Shown one piece after another: positions 24,601-32,328 of a DNA stretch of 64,000 bases. The DNA lies in assembly GCA_012934845.2 (NCBI GenBank), contig WNNJ02002333.1, forward strand, positions 1 through 64,000, written 5' to 3'. This DNA comes from Pomphorhynchus laevis (lineage: Eukaryota; Acanthocephala; Palaeacanthocephala; Echinorhynchida; Pomphorhynchidae). The notes under the pieces were generated by a model, which was given only the letters and a program-made list of their open reading frames with translations, searched no databases and was not told the DNA's origin. The translations under genes and the position numbers were made by a program. The number at the start of each line of letters is the position of its first letter. Within the stretch, counting starts at the first letter, position 1.

Positions 24601-27476
24601 ATAATAAACCCATGAAAGTTTAGCGTGTTCAGATTTCGCCTAATCAAATGGCCGCGGTTATGAGCAAGCGCTTTATCGTAAATAAAAATGAGAGATTTTT
24701 GAATCGAAATTGGGCGAAGGTCTTTAGTGCACATAACTGTTTTTGGATAAAGTAAGCTCCAATATCTTTTAAGAGCCGTTGTCTGAATAAAATAGAGAGA
24801 TTGGGAAGGTGTAACATTCTAGCTAGAACCTTGAACTTTGTCAGATTTAATTTGAATATACAACATTTATAGATAGTCGATAGCATACCGAAGGTAGATA
24901 GTTGTCGTCGCGACTGTCATATATAGAAAGGTTTAAGCAAGCACTTTTAATGAACTGTGTAATGCCGAGAAGAGAACTTGAAGATGTGCAATGAAAGGTA
25001 GTGGTAGGTAATGCATGAATGAAGTATTCGATCCCGCTAAACTAAAAAGTACTTGTATTTCCTTGCGTATGCAGGGTGGTCTAGTTAGGGCATATTGGAG
25101 CCTTATTGAGAAGATAGGCTTCATCTATGAGTTGATTGATATAATCGCAAAGCGGGTACGTTATATTTTCGTACAAGTATAACCCTAATGCACTCAAATG
25201 TGGCAGTTTTGTCAATGAAGATAAGTAAATTACTCTGACAAAATGTGTTTAAATGTTTTAAATATTTAAATTAAAAAAATTATATAAAAATTTAAATATT
25301 TGAATATAACATTTACATTGATGTTATAGTCAGGTTTAGCGAATTGAAAATTTGATGTATTTTAGATGAAGATGTGTATTTGTGCGATCGAATTGCATTG
25401 CAATCAAAGCGAAGTCCAATTTGGGATAAAATCGATTTTTGGGAGATATCGTTTCTAGATGCCTTAGCACAAGAACGTGAAATTCTGGGATTAGATCAAT
25501 GCCCTACAGATGAGCTTCAACGTTACAAAAACCTGAGTACTGCTGATCAAAAGAAAATGGAGCTGGAAGAGGATGAACTATTGATGCTTATGTTAAGCAA
25601 TATGATTTCATTTATGGTCAGAATGCATGTCAAAAAGGAGCAAATAACGCGTAAACTCAGGCGTTTACTTGGACGCTGTCACATATGTTTTGAGCACACT
25701 CAGAAAATTAATAGCCTTCTATCATCTATCGATGAAATAAAGGTATTAAATTTATATTGTAGCTTAAGAACCTTCGTTTTTTAAGAAGGAACGTATTAGT
25801 GAAATGTTACCGATACTACCGTGCCGCTTGAGACACCGTTTGAATGATGAAACTTTACTTGTGCATATTAATACGAATTCAGGCAGTGATCCAATGCTTC
25901 TAGAGGCTAGTCTTTTGCATTTTTAGCAAATTCGATAATTTAAATTGCTTGTTTTACTCAACAAGTATAAATATTTCCCTTTAAAATTTTCCTTTTATTT
26001 TCCTTCCTAAAATAAAACTCCAAATTTAAAAATAATCGATCAATATTAGTTACTTTTACTAAGGTGGATTTTGGAAATCCACACATGCAAAATTCACATT
26101 ACTAAAAGTAACTGATGCTGATTCATTATCTTTAGAGTTTTGTTGCAGTAATTCAGATGTTTCCTGATTTATTAAATGAGGAATTTTATCTTACAATTTG
26201 GGATAAAAAATTTCATTACATTTACACAATTCCATCTATTTTCGTGTTATTACAAAATAAATTAATGCACATTTGAGTAAATAAAAATATAATTTAAAAC
26301 ATTTAATTTATTATAATAAATATTATTTGTATATCAAATAATTATAATTTTATAATTAACATTATCCATAATATTAGCCAATAACTTACTTTATAAATGA
26401 CGCATGAATGTAATCTATGACGCATGAATGTAATCTATGACGCATGAATATAGTATGCATGTATATAACGTATGCATGTATACTTTATATACAGAATGTT
26501 TACTAGACAATTTTATACATGAATAAACTTTACTGAAATTAAAATATCAACATTGAATATAATCTTTTAATATTAAACCACATATACAATAATAATTGTA
26601 GTACATATTATATGACATACAATAATTAGATAATAATTAAATAATCAAAAAATCTAATTAATATCGCGTTATTCGATATGCATATTAAATATAAAGTTTT
26701 ATATTTTTTATTGATAAGAAGTTTTTTATTCAAGCAATTTAAAAATTCCTGTGGATTAAATGTCCTAATTATTATTAAATTAATTTTTTACTATATATTT
26801 TATTATCTCTTATTATATATTTTATTATATCTCTTAAGATATAAGAAATTTAAGAAATGTTCTTAAATTTTTCTTCATTGATTTTACTAATGTAAGATCT
26901 TGTTTATTCGATAATTATTAACATATTTTAAATTGTTTATAATAATATTTTTAATTATTGACCGATATTATCTCAGTAATTCAAACAAATATATAATTTC
27001 AGCTCATCGATGACGCTATGCTGCTTTGGTCTGAAAAAAATACAGTTCAAATACGGTTATTCTATCAGGACATTGTTTCTCTTTCGTTCAACGAAGCTAC
27101 CAACACACTGTGTATTTGGCGACGTCAATCTAGCGAGATCAATTTGCTACGAATGCAATCCAGCAAGGTATACACTTTTGTAGTATCTATTGTTTATACT
27201 TTGTGGATCAGGTCAACCAAATTTATAAGATAATAGTCGATAAAGTGAATCCATTAAGTAAAGGTAAAACACGTCAAGTATTTGCTATTTAAATGTGAAA
27301 GTAGGAACAGAAATGAACGATAACAACTTTAATATAATGAAAGATAATGAACCCGGTCTATTGCAGATATCCGCGAATGGCGTCATTACTATACATATTG
27401 AAGGATTAACGGTATTTTTATCAGTTCTGTTTCTCTTTATATTTTATAGACTAAAGCAAAGTTTGATTTTAAATAA
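1847..27476 (+). CDS. MADD: MADD / Rab3 GEF homologue (DENN domain plus death-domain-like region), 22 exons, complete
   Basis: Guanine-nucleotide exchange factor of the MADD/AEX-3/Rab3-GEF family, which activates Rab3/Rab27 for synaptic and secretory vesicle traffic. Exons: 1847-2211, 2266-2389, 5061-5213, 6815-6946, 6995-7102, 9168-9248, 9293-9361, 10866-11024, 14360-14426, 14472-14570, 16647-16683, 16728-16785, 16832-16883, 16934-16982, 22194-22380, 22425-22581, 25366-25742, 25786-25905, 27003-27167, 27212-27263, 27302-27411, 27450-27476. Phases agree at every junction and the total is 2748 nt (915 aa). Recognition is by remembered similarity to human MADD along the whole length, e.g. '[10 protein letters not shown]', '[12 protein letters not shown]', '[14 protein letters not shown]', '[10 protein letters not shown]'. 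The human protein is about 1600 aa; here the long low-complexity middle is missing. The C-terminus is also shorter by about 60 residues. Start chosen because '[12 protein letters not shown]' aligns near the human N-terminus. Confidence 0.9.
2870..3028 (+). pseudogene. Partial duplicate of MADD exon 2 inside intron 2
   Basis: A ~159-bp direct copy of 2302-2460: the last 88 bases of exon 2, its donor site and the start of intron 2. The reading frame is still open and the GT donor is kept, but a few residues differ ('GYYIINN' versus 'GFNIINN'). The nearest upstream AG (2864-2865) would give the wrong phase to follow exon 1. It therefore looks like a decayed duplicate rather than an alternative exon, though a cryptic exon is not excluded. 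Confidence 0.75.
3480..4120 (+). mobile_element. Repeat family C, copy 1 (non-autonomous, ~0.65 kb)
   Basis: The same sequence recurs, usually inverted, at 8.08-8.74, 49.9-50.3 and 56.29-56.6 kb, with decayed copies at 16.3, 28.7, 59.6 and 63.7 kb. It holds a GC-rich conserved island (3805-3885) with GGCCCCG, CTGCTATG, GACCGAAAC, CATAGCAG and CTGATGA, followed by a long AT-rich tail ending near 'GACTCAGTTAGCTGAT'. It has no ORF, no obvious terminal repeats and no tRNA-like head. A short block at its left (3481-3640) is repeated separately at 8137-8300 and 8836-8893. Confidence 0.7.
4724..4877. repeat. Perfect 154-bp palindrome with no spacer
   Basis: The two 77-bp arms meet at 4800/4801 and I find no mismatch block by block. 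It is wholly A/T-rich and sits in MADD intron 2. Such spacerless palindromes are unstable, so it is either recent or an assembly fold-back artefact. Confidence 0.9.
5061..7102 (+). CDS. MADD: MADD exons 3-5: cDENN domain
   Basis: Exon 3 (5061-5213), exon 4 (6815-6946) and exon 5 (6995-7102), all phase 0; residues 164-294. Exon 3 carries '[19 protein letters not shown]' and 'LLLLEQK', exon 4 '[13 protein letters not shown]' and '[14 protein letters not shown]', exon 5 'APTPFFIGV' and '[11 protein letters not shown]'. These follow the human cDENN order without large gaps. The 48-nt intron between exons 4 and 5 uses the second of two adjacent AGs (TAGTAG), because the first would leave an in-frame TAG. 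Confidence 0.88.
5225..5514 (-). other. Coding-like minus-strand fragment in MADD intron 3
   Basis: An open frame of about 90 codons with balanced amino-acid use ('[18 protein letters not shown]', '[19 protein letters not shown]') and higher GC than its flanks. I do not recognise the family. No convincing splice acceptor or start precedes it, so it is more likely a captured or decayed gene fragment than an active gene. The low-coordinate end overlaps the end of MADD exon 3 only as an antisense shadow. Confidence 0.3.
5927..7035 (+). repeat. Source segment of the MADD exon 4/5 duplication
   Basis: 1.1 kb covering part of intron 3, all of exon 4, the 48-nt intron and the first 13 codons of exon 5. 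A near-identical direct copy lies at 46197-47307. Two ~60-bp direct repeats ('GATAAGCATTCAAACATTTC') occur within it at about 6207 and 6737. Confidence 0.9.
7541..8740 (-). mobile_element. Repeat family C, copy 2 (inverted), with duplicated flanking modules
   Basis: 8083-8300 is the inverted counterpart of 3481-3640, and 8410-8735 the inverted counterpart of 3790-4115, including the conserved GC-rich island. Upstream, the module with 'ATCCATCAATAAAACCTTC' and 'CTTAAGAGTTT' occurs twice (about 7750 and 8030) and again in diverged form beside the family C copies at 50.3 and 56.6 kb, so it probably belongs to the same element. It lies in MADD intron 5. Confidence 0.65.
9168..11024 (+). CDS. MADD: MADD exons 6-8: end of cDENN and start of dDENN
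   Basis: Exon 6 (9168-9248), exon 7 (9293-9361) and exon 8 (10866-11024), all phase 0; residues 295-397. Exon 6 reads '[15 protein letters not shown]' (human 'APTNAEVLPILPEPES'). Exon 7 ends '[12 protein letters not shown]' and exon 8 continues '[18 protein letters not shown]' and '[11 protein letters not shown]', then 'FIEKLSKTQ'. The 44-nt intron between exons 6 and 7 is typical of the mini-introns here; intron 7 is 1.5 kb of AT-rich DNA without recognisable content. Confidence 0.87.
11521..12306 (+). repeat. Two tandem 393-bp units (family A) with hammerhead-like core
   Basis: Units 11521-11913 and 11914-12306 are about 98% identical and are followed by the first bases of a third unit. 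GC content is far above the surroundings. Each unit holds GCAGTC-GAAAC (11727-11737), then CTGACGA (11760-11766), then GTC (11789-11791), with complementary segments described in the findings. Also present are an outer pair TATCAC/GTGATA and a hairpin AGCCAGC/TTGGCT. No protein ORF. Tandem dimers of a few hundred bp are what one expects from insertion of a circular or multimeric RNA, or from a young satellite. Confidence 0.9.
12553..12643. repeat. (TA)n microsatellite
   Basis: About 45 uninterrupted TA units in MADD intron 8. The long Tyr/Ile-alternating frames read through it are artefacts. Confidence 0.98.
13062..13846. mobile_element. Foldback element, family B, with hammerhead-like core
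   Basis: Inverted arms (about 13070-13330 and 13490-13745) surround a spacer. The spacer module (13345-13490, with 'TTTTATTCGGCAGGAATTTTA' beginning at about 13350) recurs inverted at 13750-13846. Arm ends carry 'CTCCGGGAGCTAATAAGCTTC'. The right arm holds GGCAGTC-GAAAC (13574-13585), CTGATGA (13607-13613) and CGTC (13636-13639); the left arm holds a more decayed inverted version. The 96-codon frame at 13435-13725 spans the inverted halves and is not taken as a gene. It lies in MADD intron 8. Confidence 0.8.
14360..14570 (+). CDS. MADD: MADD exons 9-10: dDENN end
   Basis: Exon 9 (14360-14426, ends in phase 1) and exon 10 (14472-14570, ends in phase 1); residues 398-452. '[20 protein letters not shown]' followed by '[12 protein letters not shown]' matches human '[20 protein letters not shown]' and 'IGDKPKWYAHQL'. 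The open frame runs on past 14570, but the GTATGA donor there gives the right phase for exon 11 and the following residues lose family resemblance. Confidence 0.85.
15103..16080 (+). mobile_element. LINE-B 3' fragment, 5'-truncated copy
   Basis: 978 bp that are about 99% identical to 19994-20970. It begins inside the C-terminal ORF region ('[20 protein letters not shown]') and runs through an AT-rich 3' UTR. The end point is the same in both copies, as expected of target-primed insertion with 5' truncation. A 70-bp piece of its tail (about 15780-15850) is repeated just beyond its end (16090-16160). It lies in MADD intron 10. Confidence 0.85.
16330..16600 (+). mobile_element. Repeat family C, decayed copy
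   Basis: Keeps 'AATACATCATTGACATATATTT', written here only to position 16382, then a CTACTATG...CATGGTAG hairpin and GTCGAAAC, but the CTGATGA box has decayed. Same orientation as the copy at 3.5 kb. It lies in MADD intron 10. Confidence 0.5.
16647..16982 (+). CDS. MADD: MADD exons 11-14: shortened linker
   Basis: Four small exons (16647-16683, 16728-16785, 16832-16883, 16934-16982) separated by introns of 44, 46 and 50 nt; residues 453-517. '[15 protein letters not shown]' corresponds to the Ser/Asp-rich segment after dDENN in human MADD ('RDSDSEPTDDSGSDS'). The rest ('[16 protein letters not shown]', '[16 protein letters not shown]') is not recognisable by similarity and is called by splice phase, open frame and position. 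Exon 12 has a TAGCAG tandem acceptor, so one residue may be optional. Confidence 0.7.
17318..18021 (-). pseudogene. hnRNP L-like gene fragment (linker plus RRM3, three exons) nested in MADD intron 14
   Basis: Minus strand, exons 18021-17656, 17610-17489 and 17441-17318, joined by 45- and 47-nt introns with consistent phases. The first part is a Tyr/Pro/His-rich linker ('[15 protein letters not shown]'), then RRM3 of hnRNP L: '[14 protein letters not shown]', 'VYGNVYR', '[15 protein letters not shown]', '[17 protein letters not shown]' (human 'DQSKMNCDRVFNV', 'LEDGSCSYKDFSESRNN'). RNA-binding splicing regulator family. RRM1/RRM2 are absent upstream, where a stop lies two codons before the homology and no AG acceptor is near; RRM4 is absent downstream. 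Introns are retained, so it is a DNA-level duplicate, not a retrocopy. An internal ATG at 17922 could start a short protein. Confidence 0.8.
18640..20970 (+). mobile_element. LINE-B: degenerate RT and C-terminal region with 3' UTR
   Basis: Reading frames in order show RT blocks '[20 protein letters not shown]' and 'LQEAA' (about 18645-18745), '[14 protein letters not shown]' (about 18820), then '[16 protein letters not shown]' (about 19725) and '[15 protein letters not shown]' (about 19997), the C-terminal architecture of a non-LTR family common in animals. Several frameshifts and stops are present. The last 977 bp (19994-20970) are nearly identical to 15103-16080. It lies in MADD intron 14. 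Confidence 0.8.
20990..21600 (+). mobile_element. LINE C-terminal fragment of a third family
   Basis: '[19 protein letters not shown]' followed by 'ERVLQYI' resembles the 'ILLYASPVWHP...LERVQ' motif downstream of the RT in Jockey/CR1-type LINEs. The frame is broken. A short internal duplication ('GAGAGTATTAC') occurs at 21220-21275. It lies directly after the LINE-B copy in MADD intron 14. The rest of the intron to 22193 is AT-rich with nothing recognised. Confidence 0.5.
22194..22581 (+). CDS. MADD: MADD exons 15-16
   Basis: Exon 15 (22194-22380) and exon 16 (22425-22581, ends in phase 1) with a 44-nt intron; residues 518-632. '[19 protein letters not shown]', 'FLLSKLNE', '[20 protein letters not shown]' and '[12 protein letters not shown]' align with the helical middle of MADD ('LDGQGVGWLNMKKVRRLL', 'FVLSKLNR', 'GGMASIFGLLEIAQTHYY'). 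Exon 14 joins this block with no room for the several hundred low-complexity residues of the vertebrate protein. Confidence 0.87.
22855..25210 (-). mobile_element. LINE-A relic in MADD intron 16
   Basis: Minus-strand, heavily decayed relative of the LINE at 38.7-42.6 kb. Recognisable pieces are '[20 protein letters not shown]', '[13 protein letters not shown]' (RT) and '[19 protein letters not shown]', in the same order as in the better copy, and a matching 3' tail at about 22860-23000. Frames are broken many times. Confidence 0.75.
25366..25905 (+). CDS. MADD: MADD exons 17-18: death-domain-like region
   Basis: Exon 17 (25366-25742) and exon 18 (25786-25905); residues 633-798. '[20 protein letters not shown]', '[20 protein letters not shown]' and '[19 protein letters not shown]' match the most conserved C-terminal block of MADD ('[20 protein letters not shown]', 'VRRLMGKSHIGLVYSQQIN'). 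Exon 18 ('[20 protein letters not shown]') begins the C-terminal PH-like part. Exon 18 ends at a GC donor. The 375-bp core of exon 17 is the longest conserved stretch of the gene. Confidence 0.92.
25906..27002 (+). other. GC-AG intron 18 of MADD
   Basis: The donor is AG|GCTAGT. Using it joins 'DPMLLE' to 'LIDDAMLLW' with no gap relative to human 'DIFFMEVCDDCVVL', and keeps phase 0. The nearby GT (25910) would shift the frame. The intron is 1.1 kb, AT-rich, and has a 21-nt unit ('TATGACGCATGAATGTAATC') repeated about three times at 26396-26455. Confidence 0.8.
27003..27476 (+). CDS. MADD: MADD exons 19-22: C-terminal PH-like region and stop
   Basis: Exons 27003-27167, 27212-27263, 27302-27411 and 27450-27476 with introns of 44, 38 and 38 nt; residues 799-915. 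'[20 protein letters not shown]' and '[20 protein letters not shown]' match human '[20 protein letters not shown]' and 'GEGGLLQVTLEGINLKF'. The last exon adds only 'TKAKFDFK' before TAA, so about 60 residues of the vertebrate C-terminus are missing. The alternative of reading through 27412 ends in a hydrophobic tail and is less likely. Confidence 0.82.
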
Positions 27477-28252
27477 GTTTATGTAATTAAATAATTATTA
27501 ACAATTATTAAATAATTATTTACTTAAGCAGGTAACTAAGTTACAGGTTCGTTACCGTTTGTATTTTACGTGCAAATGAAGGTACCAGAACTACAACAGA
27601 GGTTGTATGCAAATTATACCATTCTCGTAGGTAGCTGTTTTGATCTACTCAAGAGCGAGAAATATTGAGGTCCTTAGGACCATAATTTGGGTTTTGTGAA
27701 CCTTTCAGAATGCAACATAAACACGATAAATCGAGATATTCAAATCTTCATGAACGAGAGCATCAAAAAAATCAAGAGAATTAAAATTTTGTCAGTTTTT
27801 TCTTGAAGAAAAAATAAGAAAAATGAATGAATCGAAGAAATACATATCCTCAGCGAAATTGCGAGTTTTGACAAAAAAAGTAGCATATTGACAAATTTAT
27901 GTAGCTCCAATGAACACATTTGCACATGCATGACCTCTAACAAGGAACAGCTTCGCAGTATTAATTATGCAATTTTTGAAACATTCCTTACAAGCTAATT
28001 TTTGTGAAGTATATTGGAAGCTTGACATTACCAAGCTTCCCATCAATAAGGGATAAGTTAAAATTATATACCTAATGACAAATACAGATTCCGATTAGAA
28101 TTACATTAGAATACAAGGTTCTTAGAGGGACAAAAACTTTATAAAAAGGTCATATATAATAAATATTCCACACAAATAATAATTAATTATTATTTGAAAT
28201 AATAATTTATTTAAAAAATAGTACACACTAAATCCATAATCTTTTGCCATTT
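27477..28252. other. AT-rich spacer after MADD
   Basis: Presumed 3' UTR and intergenic DNA. Only short open frames without codon bias or similarity; nothing else recognised. Confidence 0.4.
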
Positions 28253-28463
28253 TCGATTAGATTGTTTTAAAGGAACGAAGAAAAAAGTAGTTTCCTTTAT
28301 TTGAAAATACAATATTTTGATAGCTCCGGCTATCATCATTTGGATCAAAATTAATTTTAATCCTAATTTTTTATAATTAAATTTTAATAGCAGGAGATAT
28401 CGAAATATTGTACTTTCAAATAAAGGAAATATTTTCATTTTCGTTCCTTTAAAATTATCTAAA
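28253..28463. mobile_element. Foldback/MITE-like element with ~70-bp inverted arms
   Basis: The left arm 'TTTTAAAGGAACGAA...TTTCCTTTATTTGAAA' (28264-28305) is answered by the right arm 'TTTCAAATAAAGGAAAT...TTCGTTCCTTTAAAA'. A loop of ~65 bp separates them. The 118-codon minus frame (28211-28567) crosses both arms and is not a gene. Confidence 0.75.
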
Positions 28464-28719
28464 TAATAATAATTTTTCAAATTTTTTGATAAGAACTTCG
28501 ATTTTATGTTTATTATTTTTTGATTCTGGTCGTCTAGTAAAAGACTCTGTAAGGAAATATGCCTCAAAATGATTGTTGATTTTGTTAGTTTTTAATGTGC
28601 CAACCTTAATGCATATATTGGCAACTGCAGGTTTCCTTTATAAATAATAGACATTATAAAAAGCGGTAATCTTTTATTAATTCATTCAATCCTAAAAATG
28701 CTTCCTTTATGTAATGTTA

Positions 28720-29020
28720 ATAGAAAGCTGATGACCTCTAATCCTTATTCTGATTCATAGTTTGTTATCTATTAGACAATTCATAAAAATTTATTTTTAT
28801 TTTTAATAAAAATAAATAGCACTCGGCAAATTATAATTTGTCGAGCCTTAAAAATATTCGATATGCTATGAAAGTGTCATTTACAAATTTTATGTTTTTC
28901 CAAAAGTCAATAATTCGAATTTCACGGAATAATTAAAAAGTCCACAGATCAATAATAACTTGCCAATAGAACAAATCAGATCAGATAACTTAGTCTATGT
29001 ATTTTTTACTATATTTTAGA
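28720..29020 (+). mobile_element. Repeat family C, 3' portion only
   Basis: Begins at 'GCTGATGACCTCTAATCC', continues through 'TATTAGACAATTCATAAAAA' and ends near 'CAGATAACTTAGTCTATGTA'. It lacks the GC-rich hairpin half. Confidence 0.45.
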
Positions 29021-29494
29021 CCATAATATTGCAAATGGTAAAAACTTCTGTCTCGAAAGTTGTCTCTCTTACGATTTAATTCAGATTTGCTTTTTTGAAT
29101 ATGAATTATCTTAAATCTCAATTAGCGGAACTGTTGTATAATAATAGTTATTTGAAGTGTCAAATAAGTATTATTTTAATAATACTGACCTAATTTAAAG
29201 TATCAATCAGACACCACCAAACTTTTTAATAAATTGTTTATGGCACCCAATGCCAGCTGTATAATTTAATTTCAGATAAATTGCTGTATAATTAAAAATT
29301 TATTAATTTAATATACAATTAAATGTAACTTAAGTCGATATTTTGAGGGCGCTAGGGTACCGCCAAGAGTATTCAATTAAATACAATTGATGCTTGCTAA
29401 TTCTATCAGAGTATCATCGATCATTTAATGATGGATGCAAATAATTCAGTTACTTGATTTGTTATTACGGTATAATTTATGTATTTAGCAAATA

Positions 29495-29640
29495 ATGGAT
29501 CCTAAATATATACGGCGATTAAGTAAGCTACAAGATGACCTTTTTGTGATTGAATTATTTGGTAAGTATCACCTAATTATTTGTTTTAAATCATTTTATT
29601 TACAGAGTATACGAATACTCAAGGCAATCACTTCGCTTAG
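29495..29640 (+). CDS. Putative two-exon small protein (33 aa) or 5' end of a gene
   Basis: Exon 29495-29561, a 44-nt intron with perfect donor GGTAAGT and acceptor TTTACAG, then exon 29606-29640 ending in TAG. The peptide is 'MDPKYIRRLSKLQDDLFVIE' then 'LFEYTNTQGNHFA'. The intron has exactly the size and signals of the MADD mini-introns, which is the main support. I do not recognise the product; further exons or alternative splicing may extend it. Confidence 0.4.
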
Positions 29641-29921
29641 ACTTTCTATAATAACGAATAAACACAATTTAATTGATCCTGTTGCTTAAACATAACCTGT
29701 GATGTAATGATTAATGATTTTGTAATTTTATAATAAATAATTTATTAGAAGAATGCAATTAACAGCTTGGCTTTCTATGCACAAATATAAATGTAATGTT
29801 TTATCGATTTCAATCAATTATCAGGTATTTTTACCTGATAATTGATTGATGTTTTATCGGGAAGGGGGGATTTGTTCATTTATTAGTTACAGAATATATT
29901 ACTCCTTGAACGGTAACGAAA

Positions 29922-31116
29922 ATGGCCAGTGCACTTCCACCGGGTAGTAACGTTTAACATTATGTGTTGATTTGCTCATCAGCTTGAAACTCTTTTATAA
30001 ATACCAGTTGTGCAATTTTAATTGTATTCTTTCAAGAAAATTCGATCAGTGAACATATAAATAATGTATCTCTTCACTATCTTTAGGTGATTGCGTGCTT
30101 AATAAATAATGAATTTAGTAATTTTAGAATAAAAATAAAAAATTACAATTTTATTAATTATATATAATATAAAGTATTTATTCGGTAAGATACGCTTTAA
30201 ATAGCTATTAGTTAGTTTTAAATATATTTTAATCTTACGTCGACAATCTGAAAATGTAATATTATTTCCTGTATAAATGGCTTAACATTTAACCAAATCA
30301 AAAAACTACAGCTTCTGACAATGACTTTTCGAGGGTAATTACATTATAATTTATTTATTTATTTATAAATTATTAATTAATTAATTAATTTTTAATTTAT
30401 TATTCATTAATTAATCGGCTTTTAATTTTTGACGACTAAATTGTAAAAACTAACCCAAATATTGACTTTTTTGACTAATTTTAAATTACCTCTTTCAAGT
30501 AATTAAACAATGGCATGATAATTTTCTTAAAACATCAACGATGTATGTATCGCAATTTAACGAAGTTCATAGTTTGGTTGCGAAAAATTCGAATATAATT
30601 TCCTGATCACATCAATTTTTCAGTTTAATTTTTCTAGTTTACGTGTAAATTACAAATCATTTACTTTATAAATAAATATAAAGCTATTAAATGCAAAGAT
30701 AACAGTTGGAAATCGATTATTGCATTAGAATGAATAATTATTTTAGTTCATTATCAGGGTTCTTCCGTGTACAATTACCAAAACAGAAAGGCGATATTGA
30801 AATTTGTTCATTGCCGTTATAAACATCAAGTGTGTTTATAAATCAACTTTATGCTCACGAAGAAATCTAAGATCTTCCTGAGCCACGGAAGAAATAATGA
30901 ATATTTATTTAATTTAAATATTTGTTGTTCTTTAAACTAGTATTTATTTTCGCTTTTAAAGATCCAGAACAAAAGCGCATTTGCATACGAACATATAAAT
31001 CCGATAAGGTAGGTTTACAGTAGATTTTTAATAAAAACTGTGTTTATGCTGTGTTTAAGGCTCGTCAAATATGTATTAAATTCATTGAAATTTGCAGCGT
31101 TCTATCAGCAAGATAG
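29922..31116 (+). CDS. Putative small three-exon gene (~42 aa), unrecognised
   Basis: A candidate start in good context (AAAATGG, 29922) encodes 'MASALPP', with a possible GTAGTA donor after 29943 (phase 1). 30962-31008 gives 'DPEQKRICIRTYKSDK' in matching phase and has a GTAGGT donor. After a 51-nt intron 31060-31116 continues 'ARQICIKFIEICSVLSAR' to a stop. The first intron (1 kb) contains a repeat bounded by TTCTTCCGTG...CACGGAAGAA (30757-30893). Phases fit, but there is no homology, so this may be chance. Confidence 0.25.
30700..30960. repeat. Dispersed repeat with 10-bp inverted ends; partner at 34.2 kb
   Basis: Inverted ends TTCTTCCGTG (30757) and CACGGAAGAA (30884). The right half ('AAGAAATC.AAG.TCTTCCTGA.CCACGGAAGAAAT') recurs at about 34270-34310, with similar AT-rich sequence beyond it. 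Confidence 0.5.
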
Positions 31117-32327
31117 AAAACCAAATGAAACAAGTTTTTGTATCGTATAGATTTGGATAGAAAAAAAGCGTATTTTTTTATGGATTAAAATTAATATTAT
31201 TATTTATAATATTTTACTCAAAGTACCAAAACCATTTGGTCCAAGTACGTGAATGCATACAAAAACATTATGTAATATGATATAAGAAAGGTATAAAACA
31301 AAATCGAATTTAACCTAATTTTAGCGTTTTATTTTTATTATCTTTAATGCCATAAAGATAAAAGAAAATAACTCGTAAATTTTCTAAACTAACTCAGGAA
31401 AGATTTAGTTTATATGTATTGAATTGCATCTTCGAATATTGCATCTTTGAATGAAATAGACAAAAGGCCAATCGAATAATAAATTGCTAACAAAGACAAA
31501 TTATAAACTAAAATTGTATTTAAGTGGTTAAGAACTACTTAAAATGAAATTTAAATTAAGGTAAGAGTCCTTTAATCTTTTAAAGATTAAATATCTTATA
31601 ACTTGATCTTGTGCGATCTTGATCTTATTTATATATTAAAGAAATAAATAAAGATAATTTGAGGATATAGATAATAAACGAAATTTGATAATAACTTAAA
31701 GAAAGTTTGTTGATATCTAAATTTATATAATATATAAATGATATTACAATGATATAATATAATGATATAATATATACTTCGACCTTGGAAGCTTCTCAAC
31801 ATCCCTATTCTCTGAGCAACCTTACTCAGTTTTAAGGTAAGAGTCCGTAATTAAATTTATATTACATAATATAAATTTATATTTAAATTTATATTACAAA
31901 TTTAAATTTATATTTAAATTTATATTGATACAAATTGATTTCACCTGTCATAAACTTGTCGGATTTATAAATAGTAAGATATCCAGGGCTACATGCACGC
32001 GATTATGTAGATTTTATCGATTCTGTTATATTACATTATCAATATATTAGTATATAAACAATAATTTATTATTTATATAATATTTATTTATTATATTATA
32101 ATTATTTATTATTTTATACATTTTATCGATTATTGCATGTAAGATAAACATTATAATAAATATTGTTTATCATTGATATTATTTATCAATATTCATATTT
32201 TTCATGAACGATACGAACAATGTAACTGAAAATGAAAAGAAGAAAATAAAAAGCTGAGTTTCAGATGATCTATCAAAGACTAATATAAAATTATTGAAAG
32301 GAACAATTTATTTAGACAAATAAATTC
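31117..32327. other. AT-rich intergenic stretch
   Basis: No gene seen. It contains local AT duplications such as repeated 'AATTTATATTTAAATTTATAT' blocks near 31855-31925 and a 'GGTAAGAGTCC' word occurring at 31560 and 31836. Confidence 0.4.
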
Positions 32328-32328
32328 A

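Noticed and set aside
25906-25911. U12-type intron
   Set aside because: The donor GCTAGT lacks the (A/G)TATCCTT consensus, so a GC-AG U2-type intron is the simpler reading.
28211-28567. 118-codon minus-strand frame
   Set aside because: It runs through both arms of a foldback element; composition is Lys/Ile/Leu-biased as expected for AT-rich noise.
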